44,522 nucleotides of DNA, taken from contig NZ_AFNU02000017.1 of NCBI RefSeq assembly GCF_000215935.2, positions 1 through 44,522 on the forward strand, in the 5' to 3' direction. Below the pieces are notes generated by a model. It was not told where the DNA came from, ran no database searches, and saw only the letters and a program-made list of their open reading frames with translations. This document shows, one piece after another, positions 26,814 to 34,557 of the stretch (position 1 is the first letter of the stretch; every line of letters begins with the position of its first letter). Source of the stretch: Haloplasma contractile SSD-17B (lineage in GTDB: Bacteria; Bacillota_I; Bacilli_A; Haloplasmatales; Haloplasmataceae). A program made the translations under genes and the position numbers.

Positions 26814-26936
26814 ATGGAAAATGCACCAATATTTACATATAGGCAGATTCAAAATACAGTATTTGATTTTATCACAAAATTAAACATACAATTAAAAGAG
26901 TATTATGGGTTACAATTAAAGGACTTTGTAAATTAA
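26814..26936 (+). pseudogene. Short C-terminal gene fragment
   Basis: The frame reads MENAPIFTYRQIQNTVFDF then ITKLNIQLKEYYGLQLKDFVN and stops at 26936. It is open a few codons further upstream without an RBS. The text looks like the C-terminal end of a protein, probably another immunity gene. Too short to classify. The rest of 26937-27050 shows nothing. Confidence 0.3.
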
Positions 26937-27069
26937 TCCTCAGAGTTAGATAAGATTTAACCTAATTAATCTCTGAACTATCCGGTAGTCATACCGACTT
27001 ACTTCAATTTCAATAAGTATATACAGATAGTGCTGCTTGCCTATTCCATTACAGAAGGAGGATAAAAAG

Positions 27070-27570
27070 ATGATCGACATTAAGCCGAATAGTCTTGAAA
27101 ATATTTCACAACAAGTAGATCGACTTGAACAGAGGTTAAATTTAAAGTTACCACTTGACTATAAAGAATTCTTAATTAAAACGAATGGTGGTATTCCAGA
27201 AGATAACGTATTTATACATGCTGATCAGTCATTTTCCATTGATACTTTTTTTGGATTTGTAAGCAACGAAATAGATAATTTAAATAATCAGTTTAAAAAC
27301 TTTCAAACTATATCAACTAATCATTATCTTCCGATTTGTCGCTTAGAGGGTGGAGACCTATTAGTAATTAATTTTAATGAACATGATTATGGCAATATAA
27401 TGTTATGTGAACATGAAACTGATCAAATGATAAAAATAAGCGAAACCTTTGATACGTTTACTAAATTAGTCACCCCATACAATCCTACTTCAGGGGAGTT
27501 ATCAGGGTATGAAGTCCTGGATGTCAAAATAGATCCAGACTTTTTAAAAGAACTAGAAGAGTATAAATAG
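27070..27570 (+). CDS. SMI1/KNR4 (SUKH) family immunity protein
   Basis: A 166-residue protein with the SUKH-superfamily signature: helix VDRLEQRLNLKLPLDYKEFL, then KTNGGIPED, a beta region with FFGF, and YLPICRLEGGDLLVINF with the usual G-G-D turn, then GNIMLCEHE and SETFDTFTKLV. SUKH proteins protect against many toxins of polymorphic toxin systems, including nucleases. This one closes the series of candidate immunity genes. GAAGGAGGAT at 27054-27063 selects ATG 27070 over an in-frame TTG at 27037. A terminator follows. The toxin partner is not in the window. Confidence 0.88.
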   Translation: MIDIKPNSLENISQQVDRLEQRLNLKLPLDYKEFLIKTNGGIPEDNVFIHADQSFSIDTFFGFVSNEIDNLNNQFKNFQTISTNHYLPICRLEGGDLLVINFNEHDYGNIMLCEHETDQMIKISETFDTFTKLVTPYNPTSGELSGYEVLDVKIDPDFLKELEEYK

Positions 27571-27583
27571 ACTGATTTACTAT

Positions 27584-27890
27584 AAAATTTCTTAACATAC
27601 AACCAAGCATTAAAAGTCAGTTATCTGGTTTTAATGCTTTTTACTTTTTATATCTTCTTACTAGCACCGACTATTTAAGATTATTCAAATGATTTAAATC
27701 TTACCTTTAAGAACATGAAAGTGATTTACAGCTTTTCTTTTAACTAACTACATCAGTCAGTTGCCACTTAATAAATAAATGATATTGTGATTTAAGAAAA
27801 CAGACATTAAAAGTTAAAACCGAAATTTACCAAAAACACCTCAATTAGTACCAAGAAAAAGGCTTTTACGTGTAGATGGTAGTGTTAATC
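27584..27890 (+). repeat. Dispersed noncoding repeat, copy A (about 310 bp)
   Basis: Starting at AAAATTTCTTAACATA and ending near GGCTTTTACGTGTAGA, this stretch matches 33669-33988 with small indels and substitutions throughout. It begins with a terminator and contains no intact ORF, although its end reads LPKTPQLVPRKRLLRVDGS in one frame, so it may include the relic of a coding region. It fills most of the gap between the SUKH gene and the next ORF. Confidence 0.8.
27605..27643 (+). terminator. Intrinsic terminator within repeat copy A
   Basis: AAGCATTAAAA (27605-27615) pairs with TTTTAATGCTT (27629-27639), followed by Ts. It is the terminator of the SUKH gene. The matching element at 33690-33729 ends the second antitoxin gene. 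Confidence 0.8.
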
Positions 27891-28001
27891 CACCACGTAT
27901 TTATATGTTTAATGTATATACAGTACCTTTGGATTAATGAATGAAGGTTTGTGTATCTGACTATTAAGTACTTATTGTTTCTAAATGATTGATTAAAAAG
28001 G

Positions 28002-28110
28002 TATAATGTTGTAACATTAGAATATGAAAAAAAATGGGTGAGGGGTATCTAGAGGTAGTATTTTTAAAGTTGCTTTTAGTCAAGGTATCATTTGCCCTGG
28101 CTATTTTTTT
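28002..28110 (+). promoter_or_regulatory. Promoter and early terminator: leader attenuator or small RNA
   Basis: TATAAT at 28002-28007 (weak -35) would start RNA near 28014. About 95 bases later a 9-bp stem with one mismatch (28077-28085 with 28095-28103) is followed by seven Ts. This lies before the RBS of the next gene, so it either attenuates that gene or makes a free small RNA. I recognise no known riboswitch class. Confidence 0.4.
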
Positions 28111-28157
28111 ATGAAAAGATAGTTAGACCAAAAAGTGTATTTAAATGGAGGAGAACT

Positions 28158-28424
28158 ATGATTACAACCATACTAACATTTACAAGACAAAGTTCGGGAT
28201 TAGGAGATCTAATTGGATACTTAATCGTATTTATCGTAGTATCGTTAATTATATTCTTAATTATGAGGGAAGTCGTAACATGGTACTGGAAAATTAACCG
28301 TATGATCGGGCTGCAAGAAAAACAGATCAAAAATCAAGAAGAACAATTAAAGTTAATGATACTTCAAGCAAATCTCTTAAAGGAACAAAATGCGATGTTA
28401 AGACAGGGATCTAAGAACGAGTAG
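28158..28424 (+). CDS. Small single-pass membrane protein with coiled coil
   Basis: An 88-residue protein: a short outer N-terminus, a strong membrane segment (LIGYLIVFIVVSLIIFLIM, about residues 19-37), a WYWKINRM motif on the inner side, then a coiled coil (EKQIKNQEEQLKLMILQANL). The 'TM plus WYWKIN plus helical tail' design occurs in small uncharacterised membrane proteins. GGAGGAG at 28147-28153 fixes ATG 28158; the upstream TTG reading from 28092 runs through the terminator hairpin and is unlikely. No function known. Confidence 0.65.
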   Translation: MITTILTFTRQSSGLGDLIGYLIVFIVVSLIIFLIMREVVTWYWKINRMIGLQEKQIKNQEEQLKLMILQANLLKEQNAMLRQGSKNE

Positions 28425-28600
28425 TACTTGCTAACATAATATATTTATTGAACAAAGAATCTTTAGAATAACAACTATTACTAGACTAATAGTAAGTAAT
28501 CTATTGCACTCACACTTGCTAGCGGAATATCGTATAGTTGTGCTTCTAGATGCTTGATTAAATCTTTAACTGTATAGAGCATTGATACTAAATTAAATAT

Positions 28601-28660
28601 GTAAAAGAGCCTGCCTAATGTAGTTGAATTACTCAACGTTACTGAAGCAGGCTCTTTTAC
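28601..28660. terminator. Long hairpin, 14-bp perfect stem
   Basis: GTAAAAGAGCCTGC (28601-28614) pairs perfectly with GCAGGCTCTTTTAC (28647-28660). The 32-base loop contains a second stem (GTTGA...TCAAC). TTTT within the right arm, and AAAA within the left, allow weak termination on either strand. The stretch 28425-28600 shows no gene; it holds a 7-bp inverted repeat (ACTATTA...TAATAGT) near 28474. Confidence 0.6.
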
Positions 28661-28712
28661 TTTCTAAAAAGCGTATTTGATCACTATTAGTTATCAAATG
28701 TACAGATAACGA

Positions 28713-28741
28713 TTGACATACTATCAATTGATAGTTATAAT
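28713..28741 (+). promoter_or_regulatory. Consensus promoter with palindromic operator in the spacer (TA module 1)
   Basis: TTGACA (28713-28718), 17-bp spacer, TATAAT (28736-28741): a perfect sigma-A promoter. Its spacer is almost filled by the 16-bp perfect palindrome ACTATCAATTGATAGT (28720-28735). A dimeric repressor bound here would block the promoter. The MqsA-like HTH antitoxin encoded downstream is the natural candidate. Confidence 0.85.
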
Positions 28742-28774
28742 AATAATACAACGGGCGGACTAGGAGGAGTGAAT

Positions 28775-29186
28775 GTGAGTAATAAAATGATATCATCTGA
28801 AATTGAAGTCGAAGCATTTTTGAAAGAAATGAAAGAAATAATTGATTCTGTACCATTTAATGTAGCTACTGATTTAGAGATATTACCTAAAAAAAGAATG
28901 CAATCACCTATAGACCCTTATACTACTGTTAATACGTTGCTTGAACTAAATTTTGATAAAAACGATGTAGTAAATGAGTTTTTATTACTAGACAAGTCAG
29001 AATACATAGAGACATTCATTGACAATAAACATAGTAGTTTACCTCCTTTTTTACATTTGGTCGTATAATACAAGAAAAGAAGTATATATTAAACTAAAAA
29101 TAAGAGATAGACAAAATAATAAGCTCTTTTGTGTATCCTTTCATTTTGCAAGATATCCTTTGCCGGTAGAACGACCTTATCGGTAA
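28775..29186 (+). pseudogene. MqsR-like toxin gene with two single-base frameshifts
   Basis: GTG 28775 (RBS AGGAGG, 28762-28767) opens a frame reading VEAFLKEMKEIIDS, YTTVNTLLELNFDKNDVVNE and YIETFIDNKHSSLPPF. It then goes off frame at a T5 run. The next frame reads FTFGRIIQEK, and after a short A4 run the third frame reads EVYIKLKIRDRQNNKLFCVS and FHFARYPLPVERPYR to TAA 29184-29186. With one T and one A restored it is a complete MqsR-family protein of about 137 residues. MqsR toxins are mRNA interferases. The antitoxin gene starts 28 bases later. Only 93-98 codons are read as annotated, so the toxin as sequenced would be dead. Confidence 0.78.
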
Positions 29187-29213
29187 TTACGATTATAAAA
29201 GGGAGTGTTATAA

Positions 29214-30266
29214 ATGTATAATAATGATTATTTATTAAAAAAAATAGAGATAGAATGTCCATTTTGTAATCATGTTCACTTAGTTGAAAAACGAACAAGG
29301 CAAACACAGGCTTTAGTCAAAGGAGAAGTTGTAAATTATGAGGAAATATATTTTTTATGTGATGAATCGAAAGAGGAAGAAAATGAATTTATTCCAGCAG
29401 GTATAATGGATCAAAACCTCCTACAAGTACGGGATGCGTATCGTAAAGAAAAAAATTTATTAACTTCATCAGAAATTAAAGAAATAAGGGATTACTATGA
29501 ATTATCCCAACGTGACTTCTCGGCTCTCTTAGGTTGGGGAGATGTTACTATAACTCGCTATGAGAGTAAGACAATTCAAGATGAAACATATGATGATATA
29601 ATGAGAATGGTATTTGAGAATCCTATGTTTGCTTTAAAAAAACTTGATAAGCATAAAAATCGTTTTAAAGATCAAAAATTTAAAAAGATTAGAAATAAAA
29701 TTATAGATAAGATTGAAAAATCAACTAGTTATCTAAAAAAAGAAGAAATTAAAAGTTTATACGTAAATTATATAGAAGAAAATGAATTCAATGGTTATAA
29801 GGAGATTGATATTGATAAAGTAGCTGATGTTATTGGTTATTTTGCTGCTACAGTAAATGATCTTTATAAGGTAAAACTTATGAAACTTTTATGGTATGCA
29901 GACTCTTTATACTATAAAAGGCATGGAAAATCGTTAACAGGGCTTGTCTATAAACATATGCCTTATGGAGCATTACCAATAGCTTTTAACCAAATTATAG
30001 ATTTACCTACAGTTAGGATTGAAGAAAAACTATTATATAATGACTCAGTGAGTTACAAGATTGTCCCTAACAAAAACAAAAATATAAATTTATCTAATTT
30101 TTCATTGGAAGAAGTTGATGTTCTAAATGAAATAGCAATTAAATTCAAAGATTTTAATTCTAGAGAAATTGTAGAATATATGCATGATGAAAAAGCGTAT
30201 AAAGAAATTATTCCATTTGAGATTATCCCATACAGTATATCTAAAGAATTAAAAGATCTAAGATAG
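29214..30266 (+). CDS. Antitoxin: MqsA-like Zn finger/HTH with C-terminal Panacea (DUF4065) domain
   Basis: A 350-residue protein. Residues 15-22 are CPFCNHVH, half of a MqsA-type zinc finger; the second half has only one Cys (FLCDES), so metal binding may be lost. Residues about 80-140 are an HTH (YELSQRDFSALLGWGDVTIT). Residues about 195-320 form the DUF4065/SocA-like Panacea domain (KLMKLLWYADSLYYKRHGKS, YKHMPYGALPIAFN). Panacea domains are known to neutralise many unrelated toxins. The HTH probably binds the palindrome in the promoter 28713-28741. Its toxin partner is the broken MqsR-like gene just upstream. RBS AAAAGGGAG precedes the ATG. Confidence 0.87.
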   Translation: MYNNDYLLKKIEIECPFCNHVHLVEKRTRQTQALVKGEVVNYEEIYFLCDESKEEENEFIPAGIMDQNLLQVRDAYRKEKNLLTSSEIKEIRDYYELSQRDFSALLGWGDVTITRYESKTIQDETYDDIMRMVFENPMFALKKLDKHKNRFKDQKFKKIRNKIIDKIEKSTSYLKKEEIKSLYVNYIEENEFNGYKEIDIDKVADVIGYFAATVNDLYKVKLMKLLWYADSLYYKRHGKSLTGLVYKHMPYGALPIAFNQIIDLPTVRIEEKLLYNDSVSYKIVPNKNKNINLSNFSLEEVDVLNEIAIKFKDFNSREIVEYMHDEKAYKEIIPFEIIPYSISKELKDLR

Positions 30267-30276
30267 AAAAAAATAG

Positions 30277-30390
30277 CATTGTCTTGCATATTCTGAAGAT
30301 ATTAAAAAAGAAAAAATTGAATATGAAAGTGTGATGTTTGCGATCGATCATTTATTTTCTCAAATAGATACAATTGTAGAATTGATCTAA
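30277..30390 (+). pseudogene. Short orphan coding fragment
   Basis: Between TAG 30274-30276 and TAA 30388-30390 one frame reads HCLAYSEDIKKEKIEYESVM then FAIDHLFSQIDTIVELI. There is no start codon with an RBS. It looks like the C-terminal end of a lost gene. Remainder of the gap to 30471 holds only the RBS AAAAGGAG of the next gene. Confidence 0.3.
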
Positions 30391-30471
30391 TAGGTCGAGA
30401 CTACATACGGACAACTAACTGTATACATTATAAGAGAGCTTAATAGTATTGAATAAAAGGAGTTTTGACAC

Positions 30472-31161
30472 ATGACACAACCGGCAGATGTAACGAATTA
30501 TATAATAGCATTTGTACATTTATATGGAATTTTACATAAACAAGAGGCAATTGAATTCTACAACATGTTGAATGACGAACCACTTGAAGGGTTAATTGAG
30601 ATCGATGAGGAACGACTTAACGAAAAGTTCGTGGTAGAATACGGTGATTATTTTGTTGAGGAATCAATCGCTGAATTTGAAGGTGATTTCGAGGAGATAA
30701 TGGAACAAAAAGTAGGGAAGCCCTACTATATTCCACCTAAAGAGGAGCTCTTTAACTACATCGATTCGTTTTACTATGAGAAACCCAAACAGTATGATGA
30801 CCTACTAAACTATGTGGCAACGGCATTCTATGATGGAGACAAGGATCAAGCGGATTTTATCACTGAAGATATTATGGGATTTTGTAGATATGATTTTAAA
30901 ATGAATTCAATCCTTGATGTGTTTGAAAGACAAGGAATCAAGTTTGAAGATGCAGAACAAGTAAAGGAAGTAACGCATTTAATTACAGAGTTACGAAATC
31001 ATACGAGAATATGGGAACATAACGGTCATACAGCAGTTGAGATAGCAGAATCAGAAGCCCTTCAAAAGAAAAGTGATCCGATTCGTAAATCTAAAAAGAT
31101 TGGTAGAAATGAACCATGCCCATGCGGTAGTGGGAATAAATATAATAAGTGTTGCTTGTAG
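30472..31161 (+). CDS. SEC-C motif protein
   Basis: A 229-residue acidic protein ending in the zinc-binding SEC-C motif [18 protein letters not shown], as in SecA. The rest is helical ([20 protein letters not shown] near the N-terminus, [20 protein letters not shown] in the middle) and matches uncharacterised SEC-C proteins of Firmicutes that start with a helical PaaX-like/winged region. SEC-C motifs bind zinc and often mediate protein contacts. No membrane segment. RBS AAAAGGAG precedes the ATG. Not obviously part of a toxin system; it lies between the two TA modules. Confidence 0.82.
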   Translation: MTQPADVTNYIIAFVHLYGILHKQEAIEFYNMLNDEPLEGLIEIDEERLNEKFVVEYGDYFVEESIAEFEGDFEEIMEQKVGKPYYIPPKEELFNYIDSFYYEKPKQYDDLLNYVATAFYDGDKDQADFITEDIMGFCRYDFKMNSILDVFERQGIKFEDAEQVKEVTHLITELRNHTRIWEHNGHTAVEIAESEALQKKSDPIRKSKKIGRNEPCPCGSGNKYNKCCL

Positions 31162-31274
31162 AATGTGGATTTACACGGTAAGAGAATTCGATTTGAAATT
31201 AAAGTTTGAGTGGTCAGGACAATAAGATTTAGCTTGATTCTTACAAGATATACCGGTAGAAAGGAAGGAATGTT

Positions 31275-31757
31275 TTGAATACATCAGGGAAGGCTGTAAA
31301 CTTAGAAGCACTTGCTGATACGATGGAGAATATGATAGAGGAGCATCTGTATTTACTACATAAACATACATATGAAATCGTAGATATTGATTATTATTAT
31401 TATCAAGTGGTCGAAGAAAATGAGGAGCATGATCTATATCATGGAAGGCTCGATTGGGAAAAGAAAGTAATTGAACAAGCGAAAGATGTTTTTGAACATG
31501 AGGATGACTACCTGGCTATCCCTAATCAATATGATCTTAACGAATATCAGATGTTAAAAAAATTTTGTAACCTACTTTCAGAAGCAGATTGTACGAGTTG
31601 TCTACAAAGTATTCAAGGAAAGGGCGCGTTTAGACGATTTAAAGCATTCATTAGACATATTGGGCTAGAGAACGAATGGTACAAATTTAGATCGGAGAAA
31701 ATAAAAGAGATTGCGACCCTATGGTGTAAAGCAAATGGCTTACCGTTTAACATATAA
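31275..31757 (+). CDS. UPF0158 family protein
   Basis: A 160-residue protein with typical UPF0158 blocks: VNLEALADTMENMIEEHLYL at the N-terminus, EDDYLAIPNQYDLNEYQMLK, FCNLLSE, GAFRRFKAFIRHIGLENEWY and a C-terminal ATLWCKANGLPF. Function of the family is unknown. I start it at TTG 31275, 7 bases after AGGAAGGA, because the family's conserved N-terminal helix lies in that reading; the next in-frame ATG is 31323. A truncated second copy lies at 24331-24605, fused to HINT sequence. A run of four Tyr codons (31390-31401) is expanded in that copy. A terminator follows. Confidence 0.8.
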   Translation: MNTSGKAVNLEALADTMENMIEEHLYLLHKHTYEIVDIDYYYYQVVEENEEHDLYHGRLDWEKKVIEQAKDVFEHEDDYLAIPNQYDLNEYQMLKKFCNLLSEADCTSCLQSIQGKGAFRRFKAFIRHIGLENEWYKFRSEKIKEIATLWCKANGLPFNI

Positions 31758-31809
31758 AAAGAAGTCAATAAAGACGATGCATACAGTAAAGATCATAAAT
31801 TCATTTTTT

Positions 31810-31852
31810 AAAAGTTATACGAGTAGGGAAACTTGCTTGTATGGCTTTTTTT
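31810..31852 (+). terminator. Intrinsic terminator after UPF0158 gene
   Basis: AAAAGTTATAC (31810-31820) pairs with GTATGGCTTTT (31839-31849) using two G-T pairs, then Ts to 31852. Confidence 0.65.
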
Positions 31853-32011
31853 ATGAAGAAAAAATTATAAAATATATAAGGATATCAATCAAACACCGAA
31901 AAAGGAACTTATAGTTAATCATGGTTCATTAACTCATAGTTTTATTTATACGTTCCAACATGATTTATTGAACAAAAAAAGTACTATCAATAGGGTTAAA
32001 TGCTTAAATGA

Positions 32012-32072
32012 TACAATTAATGCACCAATTAGTACATTAATTGTAGACAAAAAGTTTGTTATGTAGTACAAT
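32012..32072 (+). promoter_or_regulatory. Promoter with inverted-repeat operator (TA module 2)
   Basis: TAGACA (32044-32049), 17-bp spacer, TACAAT (32067-32072). A perfect 11-bp inverted repeat, TACAATTAATG (32012-32022) and CATTAATTGTA (32035-32045), overlaps the -35; allowing one mismatch the arms extend to 14 bp. This is the expected site for self-repression by the HTH antitoxin of this module. It differs in sequence from the operator of module 1. Confidence 0.75.
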
Positions 32073-32113
32073 ATATTAGAAAACGTAGTATTAGATAGAA
32101 TAGGAGTGGTGCC

Positions 32114-32524
32114 ATGAATCAGAATTATAACACGAACTATACGATGAGCGAAATTGAGGAGTTATTAGCTAAAGTAAAAAGATATGTAAGGGCAGAACAA
32201 TTTATAGTCTCTCTGAATGCTAACAGGATCGAAAACCAACGGTTCATAGATGAATACCGCTTAACTAAGGAGCATCAAAAAGACATCTTACTAGGGATTG
32301 ACGTTGTAGACTTTTGTTACTCTGTTCAAAACAGAAAACCTAGATATAGGCATGAAACGTTGTATGTATTTTGTCCTCAGAAAACATTATATAATGTGCT
32401 AGGTGAAGAAGAGGAAGTTGATATTTATATAAAATTTAATATTAGGGAGAATGCTAATAGTAACAATGTTATTACTATTTCGTTACACAAACCAAACAAG
32501 CCAATTACTTATCTATTTAGGTAA
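32114..32524 (+). CDS. MqsR-like toxin (TA module 2)
   Basis: A 136-residue intact protein with the MqsR order of elements: VKRYVRAEQFIVSLNANRIE near the start, QKDILLGIDVVDFCYSVQNR, HETLYVFCPQKTLYNVL, VDIYIKFNIRENANSNNVIT and ISLHKPNKPITYLF. The DFcyS and VYIK-like strands match the RelE/MqsR fold. It is probably an mRNA interferase, by analogy. It has its own promoter and operator, and its stop lies within a hairpin before the antitoxin gene. RBS AGGAGTGG before the ATG. Low sequence identity to E. coli MqsR is likely, so BrnT- or GCU-type relatives are possible alternatives. Confidence 0.65.
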   Translation: MNQNYNTNYTMSEIEELLAKVKRYVRAEQFIVSLNANRIENQRFIDEYRLTKEHQKDILLGIDVVDFCYSVQNRKPRYRHETLYVFCPQKTLYNVLGEEEEVDIYIKFNIRENANSNNVITISLHKPNKPITYLFR

Positions 32525-32532
32525 GTAATTGG
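32501..32532 (+). promoter_or_regulatory. Intercistronic hairpin between toxin and antitoxin
   Basis: CCAATTACTTA (32501-32511) pairs perfectly with TAAGTAATTGG (32522-32532). The right arm includes the toxin's TAA stop. No T tract follows, so it is not a plain terminator. It may set the toxin-to-antitoxin ratio through RNA stability or partial attenuation. Confidence 0.55.
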
Positions 32533-32565
32533 AAAAGGTTAAGGTTTATAAGGAGGAACTATATT

Positions 32566-33576
32566 ATGATTGAAAATCAAACGTATTGCGAATATTGTGA
32601 AAAAGATGTTGAATTTAGAACTAATAACGAACAAATAAGTTCTAATCTAAAGGGTGAAGAATACACCTATAATGGCAAAAAAGCATTTTGTAAGGAGTGT
32701 GAAAATGAAATTTATGTGCATGATGTAAATGATTATAATCTTGAAAAACTATATGATGAATTTAGAAAAAGCAACAATATTATTTCTTTAGATCAAATAA
32801 ACGAAATCCCTGATAAATATAATATAGGGAAAAGACCGTTATCCTTACTTCTTGGTTGGGGTGAACAAACTTTCTCCCGTTATTTAAATGGAGATATGCC
32901 AACTCAACAATACTCTGAGATATTACAAAAGATTTATGATGATCCCGCATATTATTTGAATATATTAGAAAGTAATAAAGAAAACTTAAGATCTCCTAAA
33001 GCGTATGAAAAAAGTAAAGATGCTACTTTAAAATTATTAAAGAGTCCTTTGCAATCTGATTCTAATGCTAAAATAGACGAAGTTGTAAACTACTTAATAT
33101 ATAAATGTGAAGACATAACTCCTCTTGCTTTGCAAAAACTTTTATACTACGTTCAGGGCTTTTATTATGCATTTGTTGGTAGGTTTATCTTTGAAGAAGA
33201 TTGTGAAGCTTGGGTACATGGTCCAGTGTATAAAGATATATATTTTAAATATAAAGAGTATAGATACGATCCAATCGATCAAAAATTTTCTGAAATTAAT
33301 TTTGAGAATAGTCTTTCTGTATCAGAAAAAACTATAATTGATAGTGTGATTAAACATCTAAGTTGCTATAGTGGTAAAATGTTAGAATCGTTTACTCATT
33401 CAGAATCCCCATGGCTTCAAACTCGAGGTAATTTACCTTCAATTGCTTCTACCAATAAGAGAATCAATAAGAATTTGATTAGTCAATATTTTAAGGCGGT
33501 TAAAGAAAAAAATAATATGCTCAATCCTTCAGATATAGGAGAGTACAGTAGGAAAATGTTCTTCCATATTGATTAA
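32566..33576 (+). CDS. Antitoxin: Zn finger/HTH with C-terminal Panacea (DUF4065, GepA-like) domain
   Basis: A 336-residue protein. CEYC and CKEC (residues about 8-11 and 44-47) form a complete zinc finger. Residues about 85-130 are an HTH (DKYNIGKRPLSLLLGWGEQT) clearly related to that of the antitoxin at 29214. Residues about 165-300 form the DUF4065 domain (LALQKLLYYVQGFYYAFVGR, CEAWVHGPVYKDIYFKYKEY). This is the GepA-like architecture seen in phage and chromosomal TA loci. It should neutralise the MqsR-like toxin encoded 41 bases upstream and repress the promoter. AGGAGG RBS. The terminator inside repeat copy B follows. Confidence 0.88.
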   Translation: MIENQTYCEYCEKDVEFRTNNEQISSNLKGEEYTYNGKKAFCKECENEIYVHDVNDYNLEKLYDEFRKSNNIISLDQINEIPDKYNIGKRPLSLLLGWGEQTFSRYLNGDMPTQQYSEILQKIYDDPAYYLNILESNKENLRSPKAYEKSKDATLKLLKSPLQSDSNAKIDEVVNYLIYKCEDITPLALQKLLYYVQGFYYAFVGRFIFEEDCEAWVHGPVYKDIYFKYKEYRYDPIDQKFSEINFENSLSVSEKTIIDSVIKHLSCYSGKMLESFTHSESPWLQTRGNLPSIASTNKRINKNLISQYFKAVKEKNNMLNPSDIGEYSRKMFFHID

Positions 33577-33668
33577 TTGTTTGTATACTTAAGAGAGTAT
33601 TCGAAGAGTAACTATTAAAATTTAAGAGAATATTTTATAATAATCTAATAACTTAAGGGATTCATGGC

Positions 33669-33988
33669 AAAATTTCTTAACATAAAATTAAGCATTAAAA
33701 GTCAGCTATATGTCTTTTAATGCTTTTTATTTTTTCATTTCCTTGCTAGCACCCCGACTATTTAAAATTATTCAAAGTAATTTAAATCTTATCTTTAACA
33801 ACATGAAAGTGATTCACAGCTTATCTTTTAACTAACCCACATTAGTCAGTTGCCACTTAATATAGAAATGATAGTGTGTAACATATTAGAGAAAACAGAC
33901 ATTATTAAAAGTTAAAACCGAAAACTACCATAACCTCCTCGATTAGTACCAAGAAATAGGCTTTTAATTGTAGACGTTAGTTTTAAAT
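33669..33988 (+). repeat. Dispersed noncoding repeat, copy B (about 320 bp)
   Basis: Diverged direct copy of 27584-27890, beginning AAAATTTCTTAACATA and ending near GGCTTTTAATTGTAGAC. Shared stretches include GTCAGTTGCCACTTAATA and AAAAGTTAAAACCGAAA. No ORF. Both copies stand directly after a gene and open with the same terminator. Confidence 0.8.
33690..33729 (+). terminator. Intrinsic terminator within repeat copy B
   Basis: AAGCATTAAAAG (33690-33701) pairs with CTTTTAATGCTT (33714-33725), then Ts. It ends the antitoxin 2 transcript. Confidence 0.8.
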
Positions 33989-34015
33989 CTATCTAAGGAA
34001 TCTACTATTGATTAA

Positions 34016-34360
34016 TTTACACCAGGTAATGAATCAATTTATCCATACCTTAATGACTTAGTAACCTTTGAGTCTAATCATGATAGTGATAAGTTAAGAA
34101 AAAAAATTGGATGTATCTAATATTGGATTATATATAATAATAAAAATAATTATTCAGATCCTCTGGGTATAGTTGAATTAGTTTATGAAGATTTTGAATA
34201 CACTAATAGTATTTTTTCACTGATTAGATCCATGCCTTCCGATGAGCTGGGTTTAGGTACAAAAAATTTAAATGAGGAACGGTTATATAAGAGATGGAGA
34301 TTGTATTTAGAAAACAGTCAATCAGTCTCTAAAAGTAAAATAGATATTCTAAAAAACTAG
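34016..34360 (+). pseudogene. DUF2247-like immunity gene remnant
   Basis: One frame reads PGNESIYPYLNDLVTFESNH, DSDKLRKKIGCI, a TAA (34118-34120), YWIIYNNKNNYSDPLGIVEL, VYEDFEYTNSIFSLIRSMPS and RLYKRWRLYLENSQS to TAG at 34360. The DPlGIVE...DFdY...sliR.MP pattern is that of DUF2247, found among polymorphic toxin immunity proteins. The N-terminal third is missing, replaced by repeat copy B, and one in-frame stop breaks the rest. From 34361 to 34480 no gene is seen. Confidence 0.65.
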
Positions 34361-34483
34361 TCATATTAAAATGGTATGATATTCTAATGATTTAGAAAAT
34401 ATAAATAAGGATATATGATAAACAATAGAAATGTATTATATAATTACCTATTATGAATAAAATAAGTTAAAATAGATGCTACT

Positions 34484-34537
34484 TTGTCATAAATCCTGAC
34501 AATAGGTGTTTCCTTTTCAATCTATTTATTCTATAAT
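34484..34537 (+). promoter_or_regulatory. Promoter and possible operator of the XRE/ImmA-Fic unit
   Basis: TATAAT at 34532-34537 is the -10, with a poor -35 (TTTCCT, 34509-34514, 17-bp spacer). A perfect 6-bp inverted repeat TTGTCA-7-TGACAA (34484-34502) lies just upstream and could bind the XRE protein. RBS GAAAGGAG is at 34542-34549. Confidence 0.45.
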
Positions 34538-34557
34538 AGAAGAAAGGAGTGAAGATT

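Noticed and set aside
28092..28157. Upstream TTG start for the small membrane protein.
   Set aside because: That reading crosses the terminator hairpin; GGAGGAG clearly serves the ATG at 28158.
31711..31914. 67-residue ORF overlapping the end of the UPF0158 gene.
   Set aside because: It overlaps a conserved gene end and a terminator hairpin, has no RBS and has shadow-like composition.
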